Both the position numbers and the translations under genes were made by a program. The notes under the pieces were generated by a model. It did not search any database, had not been told where the DNA came from, and saw only the letters and a list, made by a program, of their open reading frames with translations. This document shows positions 52,812 through 60,000 of a stretch of 60,000 nucleotides of DNA, in pieces (position 1 is the first letter of the stretch; every line of letters begins with the position of its first letter). Location: NCBI GenBank assembly GCA_914767715.1, contig OU612065.1:4404001-4464000 (forward strand), given 5' to 3'. The stretch comes from Membranipora membranacea. Taxonomy: Eukaryota; Bryozoa; Gymnolaemata; Cheilostomatida; Membraniporidae.

Positions 52812-55607
52812 TTAGGTTGAGGAGGGGAAGAAAACTTTCACTTGATTTTTCATTCTGTTAAAATAGCTATGCAGCAACTGGTCACTATTGTGTGTCCAAC
52901 TTATGGTTTTACCTCTAGTGTCGTGTTCTGTATTTAGTCGTATGTAAGAGTTCAGCTATATGTCGTAAAGACCCGCCTCAGTTTTACGTAGAAACAGTGT
53001 GTCTAATTGAGCCCTCCTGTCAGAAAGAGAAGATATATTGTTAGTTTTCATGCAGTCAGTGACACTGTCAAGTTTTTTAAGTCTATACACCCATCTAATA
53101 GCCTTTCTTTGGACTACATCAATGCTTTTGGTGAGTCCCACATTGTGTGGAGACCACACCTGTGTCGCATATTCTAGAATAGGTCTGACTATAGCGTTAA
53201 AGGCTATCAGTTTAATTTTAACAGGAGCCTGTTGTAAAGCTCTACGTATCATGCCAAGGGATCTATTAGCTCTGGCAGTTATATATGTTATATGTCTATT
53301 CCACTTTAGTGTGTAATCAATATAAACACCAAGATACTTGATGACACTAGCCGCAGGTATGAGCTCTCCGCCAAGGAAAAGTCTATAAGTAGGCTCAGGT
53401 TTTCCAACCTCCATATGCATACACTTTTTAGTATTGAACAGCATACCCCAGGTGTTTGCCCATTTTCTTAACCTGTCAACATCTTCTTGCAAAGAGGTAA
53501 GGTTACCAGCAATGTTTGCATTGATCAACGTATCATCTGCATATAGTCTGCATTCACCAAATTTTATTTCATCTATCATATCATTAATGTAAATGTTGAA
53601 CAACAGAGGCCCTAGTACAGAGCCTTGTGGTACACCTGATTTAACATTGAAGCGATCAGAAGATAGCCCATTAACTAATACAACCGATGTTCTGCTATCA
53701 AGCCAGTCTTTTATCCAACCTATACATTTGGGGTGAAATTTATACATATAAAGTTTTTGAATGAGCAGATGGTGGGGTACTCTATCGAATGCTTTACTGA
53801 AATCGAAGCTAACAATGTGATATTCTTCATGGTTGTCTAGAGCTTTAGATGCAAAATGGGTGACGTGCAACAGCTGTGTTGTTGTATTGAGTTGTTTTCT
53901 GAAGCCGTGTTGTTGTTTAGAGAGCAGTTCATAATCATCAATATGGCCCCACATGCACGAGCAGATGATGTGCTCTAGTGTCTTGGACAGAATACATGTG
54001 CGGCTTATGGGACGATAGTTGTTTGGGTCAGTTCTTGTTCCTCCTTTATAGATTGGGCTTATATTAGTCCTTTGGTACACTGGTGCTGGCTAGGCTTTTC
54101 TTAAGTATCATATAAACACAGTCTATAAAAGAAGGAACATACATGGTTAAATTTTTCAACACTGCTGCAGTAATGTTATCTGGACCACCGGCTTTTCGTG
54201 GATCAAGTTTAAGCAGCAAGGCTTTAATTCCCGATCGGCTTACATTGATCTGATCCATCTCTGGAATATTTTTGTTTGTAGGAAAGTCGCAAGGCTGAAA
54301 CACAGCTGAGAAGTGATTTGCCAGAGCATTAGGTATTTGATTGCAATTAGCATCATTGATACTGGCTATGTGATTAGAGTGACCACTATGCTTTTTGATG
54401 AAGTTGTACATCGGTTTGGTATTGCCTTTTGACAATTCCTCTGTTACATGCTCAGCTAAGAACTTAGCTTTTGCTTCTTTAGTACGACTTTTTATTTCAT
54501 CATTTATCATTTCCACTGCATTGTTTGTTTCAATGCCGGGGAAGCGTTTAAAGGTAGCGTACACTCTCCTGCCTTTTCTAATAAGTTTCACTAGATCCCT
54601 GTTAATCCAGGGATGTCCCTTAGGCTTAGGTAACTTACCTGGTATGCAATCTGTTGTTTCTGTGCATGTCTTCTTAAACTCCTGCCACATGGTTTCCATT
54701 GATCTGTCCTCTTCCAATCTTCCTTTCAGGTTTTGAAACTTTTCTTCAATTACGTTGTAGTCGGCAAGTTTGAAATTAAGTATTCTTTTCTGTTCAGTTT
54801 CTAAAGCTTTGCGTGTATGCTGAGTAGTGATGTTGACAAGTATCATGTTGTGATCTGATATGTAGGGCAGTACTGAGCAGTCAACACAAACATCATCTAA
54901 CAGGGCTTTGTTTATCATCACAAGGTCTAGTGTATTCCCTCGTTTATGAGTCGGTTCTTTAACCAGTTGGCATAAGTCAGCACCATGGATCATCTCCAAG
55001 GCTTTGTCATGAAATCCTCTATTTAGGGTAGTGGACTTTACACCTCCTCTACCTTCGTCCGCATTCCAGTTTATATCTGGCCAGTTGAAGTCTCCCAACA
55101 TAATGTTGTTGGTTGTACTTAATTCTTCCAGTATTTCCTGAAAGTTGTCTAAGTTTGATCAGGGTTTGATTCGCTGTAGGTTGGGGGTCGATACATAGTT
55201 ACTAATTTAAAGCATAATTTAGAGTGCATTTGAATGTTTAAAGTTACAGATTCACCTGGTCCATATGTACATGCTAATACTTTAACAGGACCTTTATTGT
55301 TATTGGCAACTAGGACGCCACCACCCCTATTGTCCCTATCGTTTCTCCATATGGTACATTCATTTCCAAAAATTTCATTATCATCTATCCTATCATCCAA
55401 TTTCGTTTCGGTTATACTAATGATGTCAGGATTATTAGCAACAACATGACATTTAATGGCATCTAATTTACCAGTGATTGAATTACAGTTCATGGATAGT
55501 ATTCTTATGTTCTCAATCTGAGTCATTTTGTTGATGTGGTGCGTCAGTACCTTTTTCTTGCTGCCCTCCTGTGGTGTCTCTCCTGTTGTTACTGGCTGCT
55601 GGTCTAC
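52812..55607 (-). pseudogene. Broken ORF2 (endonuclease plus reverse transcriptase) of a non-LTR retrotransposon
   Basis: Encodes an APE-type endonuclease (MNCNSITGKLDAIK, ITETKLDD, MYRPP, LGDFNWPDINW and ISDHNMI), then a reverse transcriptase with PIYKGG, NNYRPIS, FDFSKAFDRVPH, GVPQGSVLGPLLF and the catalytic YADDT. It acts by target-primed reverse transcription. The reading frame is broken three times: a frameshift near 55150-55165 inside the endonuclease, a frameshift near 54064-54085 at the start of the RT, and a stop at 52956-52958 where the related copy has Lys. The frame after that stop continues to TAA at 52812-52814. The ORF2 start is probably the ATG at 55605-55607. The CR1/Jockey-like group is inferred from the ORF layout. 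A dead copy. Confidence 0.9.
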
Positions 55608-55652
55608 CATTGGCTGCTGGTCCTCCAAGGTAGCTTGATCATTTGTATCAGG

Positions 55653-56954
55653 TTACTTTCTAGCGACCTCGTCTACCTGTCCTTCTACTCCTTCTTCTTC
55701 GAAGATTATCTCCCTACCCTGGTCGATCTCATAGATGATTCCTCTCCTTATTTTGAAGCTCTTTGCTGTGTACTTGGTTCTAAAGTGAGTTAGTTTCCTC
55801 ACCAGGGCTCTGTCTAGCTTTAGGTCATCTTCATTTAGGAAAGGTCGGGCGTATGTGTTTCTGAAATCTTCCTCTGATCTTAATTTGTTGACTTGTACAA
55901 TCAATTTCCATTTGACATTTTTGTTAAGACACTGTATAAACAGCGGAGCACTTCTGTCTGTTTGTGAGTGTCAACGTTCTGCACATACTATTTCATATGG
56001 GTAAATGCTACACCTGAGGCTAAGCTGTTCTACAATATCCTTAACTGATGCATGATTAGACAGGTTATAGACTACGAGGGAAGTATCTGGCACAAACTCC
56101 CATTTATTATTATTACTTTGTTGTACTGGGTACAGAGGAGGGCCTCTGTATGCTACTTTAGCTGACATACGTGGTATAGGCATTGGTCCTGACATATTTG
56201 GTGGTTTCAACCATGCTGATTTTTGTGGAGGTATGAAAGAATATGGGGGTTGATTTGGTCTAGGAGATTCGATGTCTGAGTTTTCACCATGAATATGTCT
56301 TGAATGCGGCACGCTCGAGTGCTGGTACTCTCTCATTTCCTCAACAAGCTTTTTCATGTCACTTTCTGCCTGACATATATTACCTCTCTGATCATTGAGC
56401 ATATGATTGAGCTCTTCGAGGTTTGAGGATACACTTCGATTGACCTGGTTTGATTCCTGCATTATGTCTACAAACACTTGTTTATACTCATTTTGAGTTC
56501 TGGTCATGCTTGCTTTATGGTCAAGGACCATCTGATCTAGGTCTCTTATTTGAGAGGATATTCTATTCATTATGGTCTCTGCCAGGTTTTTTCTACTTGG
56601 ATCTTCTAAGATCTTCTCGACTTTCTTAGTGACACCATCAAAAAGGTGTTCTGAGTTTATGGGAATGAGCATGGGTTTGCATTCCACACACAGATATATC
56701 ATGGGGTTGCCCTCATTCTCATCAAGGCAATCGCATAAATAATCTATTAATTTATCGTCACATTTTACATGCGTATAGTGGTGACAGAAGTCACATATCA
56801 TAGATCTTTCCTCATCAGTTATTTTTTGTGTGCAGGTCATACACATGTATTGGGCATGGGTTTGGGCTTTGTTATGCTTACCTTTAATACCCTTAATACC
56901 CTTAGGTCTTCCCTTGGTTTTCTGGCTGCTGTTTGTTTGACTCAACTGTGACAT
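55653..56954 (-). pseudogene. ORF1 of the same non-LTR element, with one internal stop
   Basis: Begins at an ATG and reads 434 codons to TAA, interrupted only by an in-frame TGA at 55971-55973. The product has a basic N-terminus, a PHD-like Cys/His finger (CMTCTQK..., CDFCHHYTHVKCDD, LCVEC; about residues 38-90), a coiled-coil stretch (about 100-215), a Pro-rich linker, and a C-terminal domain of about 150 residues. PHD-bearing ORF1 proteins are known in CR1-like elements, where ORF1 binds RNA/DNA. The stop may be a decayed CGA codon. ORF2 follows in the same frame after a short gap, so termination-reinitiation is possible in an intact copy. Confidence 0.82.
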
Positions 56955-57883
56955 CTTTCAGTGGTTCAGCAAGCTTTTTACAGATTGAGAATCTAACAAA
57001 ATGTGCAATGAAGTAGCGACACAATGTTGTGCTGAGTATCAAAATGTTAGTCTTGGTACTTGGGATGTTTAGTAAGCATGCACATAAAGGTGACACATAT
57101 GAGCTAAGATGTTGTCCTATCTATCTACTTAGTCAGAATTTATATGATTTGATTCCCAGTTAAAGAAGGATCACTGATGCACAATTACTAATTATAATTA
57201 TAGACCTATGCTATTGATTGTTAGAACTTACAAAAGTGCTGTCTTTCGATGGACAACTGAAGACTGAATTACAATTAGTTGCCTTTAGCTCTGGGTCTTT
57301 CAATGGACTACCGGAACAAAGTCAACATCTAATTACAAAAAGATCTGAGGCCTTCACTTTAGGTCTGAAGTTTTCAGTTCTCAGTCAAGAGACTATATTG
57401 GATTGAGTCAGTACAAGTTATTCAGTTAAGTAATCTGTCATCAAGCAAGAAGACAGCAATAATAAAATATTTAGCAGCGGTCCAGTGACTCAATCTTTGG
57501 CCAAATAAGCTTAATTTAGTGACTGGTTGACTCTAGTTATTAGTTATTGCACACTCACAACTACTTATGATGAAATCACTTCGTGTGGAAGGGTATAATC
57601 CTACTCTATGTCTGCTTGAAGCAAAAAAATTTTTTAGCAATATATTTGGCGCGAGAATATTTGATCAATGCTGATGAGCTGCTGTAGATTCTTTCCACCC
57701 ACTACCATATAGTGCCCGACTTACTACCGTGTTTTGGGTGAATCTTGTACACTCTGGAAGTAGTTGATGAGTCTGTCTGTGACTGTCTTGGAGCTGATAT
57801 TCTTGAGTTGACTGGGTTTTGTAGCATTTATTTTAGAGATTGGCAGAGAGAATTTTATTTTACAACTCTCCGCCATGACCTTT
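56955..57883. other. Sequence between the two retrotransposons
   Basis: The first part on the minus strand probably includes the 5' untranslated region of the longer element, but its 5' end cannot be placed. No other gene or repeat was recognised. Confidence 0.4.
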
Positions 57884-57908
57884 TCTTACTTACTTACTTA
57901 CTTACTTC
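57884..57908. repeat. (CTTA)n tetranucleotide repeat
   Basis: Five to six CTTA units; it forms the 3' tail of the adjacent truncated retrotransposon. Confidence 0.85.
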
Positions 57909-59425
57909 CCGATTAATCCTAACCGCCTAGCCTAATAGGGTGGGCATGCAGGGTATATTAACCAGCTGTGGGTCGATGTTCATCGTGGTGTGCTGTTGCG
58001 GTGTGCGGATGAGGTTTTTACATTTGATGAAAAAACTTAGAAAAAAGTATACTTTAATTTAATCTCACCTCTGACCCGATTGAAATAACTGTGTCGCCAC
58101 TGATTTATATTTTGTGTCCAACTGATAACTTTACCTCTGGTATTGTGGTGTGCAGTAAACCGAACGTATGTATTTAACTTGATGTCATACAGACCTGCCT
58201 CAATCTTACGTAGGAAAAGTATGTCTAGCTCATCCCTCTTGTTTTGAAGAGAAATTATATCATTACGAGACATGCAATCAGTCACACTGTCAAGTTTTTT
58301 CATATGGTATGTCCACCTTACAGCCCGTCTTTGCACCTTTTCAATAGTGTTAATCAAACCAACATTATGGGGTGACCATACTGGTGTAGCATATTCTAAA
58401 ATTGGGCGTACAATAGTTTTAAATGCAATTAGCTTGATCTTACAAGGGGCCTCGGCTAAGTTGCGTCGGATAAAACCAAGAGATCTATTTGCCTTTGCTG
58501 TAATGGTTGAAATGTGGGTGTTCCACTTTAGATCCGACTGGATATGCACACCTAGGTATTTGGTACAGTCAGAGGAAGGGATGGGTTCATTTCCCAGAGT
58601 TATGCAGAGGTTTGGGACATGTTTTCCTACTTGTACATGTACACACTTTTTAGGATTAAAGGACATTCCCCAATCACAAGCCCATCTATAAAGAACATCG
58701 ACATCTTTTTGAAGCAGAGATTGATCATTAGTAACATCGCATAGCAAGAGCGTATCATCTGCGTAAAGGCGACAATCTGAATAAGAAACACCAGATTTGA
58801 TATCATTTATATACAGGAGAAAGAGCAAAGGCCCAAGCACAGAGCCCTGCGGTACACCGGAACAGACCTCAAACTCTTTGGAAAGATGTCCGTTCGCGGA
58901 TACTAGCGAGACTCTGTCCTTGAGCCAGTTCTCAATCCACATGACACACGATTGGTCGAAGTTGTATTTTTGTAGTTTATATACAAGCAGGTCATGAGGA
59001 ACACGGTCAAACGCTTTCTTGAAGTCGAAGCTGACTATGTGGTAGTCACGTTTTAAACCGAGAGCTTCGGCAGCTCGGTGAGTCACATGTACAAGCTGTG
59101 TTGTAGTATTTAAATTCTTTCGAAATCCATGCTGATTTTCTTTTACTATACCATAGTCATTAATATGAGCCCACATCCTAGAGCATATTACACGTTCCAA
59201 AATTTTACAAAAAACACATGTTAGTCTGATTGGTCGATAATTGTTAACATCTGACCTGTCACCTCCTTTAAAAAAATGGGACTAACAATAGCCTTCTTCC
59301 AAATCATAGGTAAACAAGACTTTTCAAGGCTCTTTAACAATAGTTTAACAACACAATCAAGAAAGGAAGGAACATGATTAGTAAACTTTTAAGCACCACT
59401 CTTCTTAATTAATTGGTTAGCCTCC
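57884..59425 (-). mobile_element. 5'-truncated second non-LTR retrotransposon with tetranucleotide tail
   Basis: A reverse transcriptase frame (58037-59200) includes FDFKKAFDRVPHD, GVPQGSVLGPLLF, YADDT and a conserved C-terminus (AGLYDIKLNTYVRF, GKVISWTQN). It is clearly related to, but diverged from, the copy at 52.8-57 kb and has the same orientation. Upstream similarity runs to about 59425 (VPSFLDC, KKAIVSPIF) but is broken by a T-run frameshift near 59268-59275 and a stop near 59388. The 5' half of the element is missing. The 3' end has a (TAAG)n tail, seen as CTTA repeats on the plus strand at about 57884-57908, as expected for target-primed insertion. Confidence 0.87.
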
Positions 59426-60000
59426 ATCTTTTACTCTTTGGTAGAGGCCTATATCGGTATGCTGCCTTTGCATGAGCTATGAGAGATGAAATCAAATATC
59501 AGGCTATCTGATAAACAAATATAACTTCTGGTTACATTACACCCCAAGGCTCGGCAATGGACTTTTTTGCCTTTCAATCAAGTTTATTATTATTCAGTTA
59601 TTTCATTCATTCTAATTAGTAATTCTAAAGTAAATAACTGATTATACTGTTGGAGTAAATTGAAATACCATCTCTCACACATCTACACACCCACCCCTGG
59701 GCAATCGGTGGGCAGACAAGGCAAGTGATATGCTGTGCAGGCCTATCTATTTGTAACCTGTTCTTTAACTTTCTGCTAGCAACCTGTTGCGAGAGCCTGT
59801 TTTCAAGGTCTTTTGTATTATCGGCAATATGAAAAGCAAACACATTATATAACTGCTTGCAGTGGATGATGTTGTGCTAAAAATGTGTCCGGTAAATGGC
59901 CATCCACCACACATATCTGTAAAAGGGCCATCCACTTGTGACTAATACCAATCCGGCAGTGCTAACTGGCCATCCATTTCACCTTGTATCAATCTCAAAA
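59426..60000. other. Right-edge non-coding sequence with GGCCATCCA repeats
   Basis: GGCCATCCA occurs three times (59898-59906, 59926-59934, 59968-59976) in the last 110 bp. No gene is supported. The stretch may be the start of another repeat cut by the window edge. Confidence 0.45.

Noticed and set aside
54395-54736. Plus-strand 113-codon frame inside the retrotransposon
   Set aside because: Antisense shadow of the endonuclease/RT frame.

Overview
The window is nuclear DNA from an animal, very probably a marine invertebrate. The genes are split by many short introns with GT-AG borders. The DNA is AT-rich, and repeats lie in introns and between genes. All recognisable genes are animal-type: an Integrator subunit, two DM/DMA transcription factors and an ER glucosidase II beta subunit. 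The two DMRT classes present (DMRTA/4-5 and DMRT3/93B) lean toward a bilaterian, but I cannot name the species.

Layout. 167-22739 (+) is a complete INTS1 gene. I rebuilt 39 coding exons by hand; they join with consistent phases into 2043 codons plus a stop. Its introns hold a 16-bp minisatellite, a tRNA-derived SINE and a TIR-flanked non-autonomous DNA element. 25614-27544 (+) is a four-exon DMRTA-type gene. About 10 kb downstream, 37888-40214 (+) is a four-exon DMRT3/93B-type gene with a TATA/initiator promoter. The DNA between them has no supported gene and is a candidate regulatory region. 46433-51381 (-) is a ten-exon glucosidase II beta (PRKCSH) gene. It ends in HSEL and carries a duplicated small exon near the N-terminus.

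The right edge is rich in mobile elements. 51700-52593 is a TIR element with perfect 34-bp ends and a 5-bp target duplication. About 52812-56954 (-) is a nearly complete but broken two-ORF non-LTR retrotransposon. About 57884-59425 (-) is a second, 5'-truncated relative with a tetranucleotide tail.

How the genes relate: INTS1 (nuclear RNA 3'-end processing and transcription attenuation) and PRKCSH (ER glycoprotein quality control) are unrelated housekeeping genes. The two DMRT genes form a same-strand pair, probably an old tandem cluster of developmental regulators. I see no prokaryotic-style system. The most noteworthy items are the DMRT pair with its large gap, the duplicated PRKCSH exon, and three non-autonomous DNA elements with visible target duplications.
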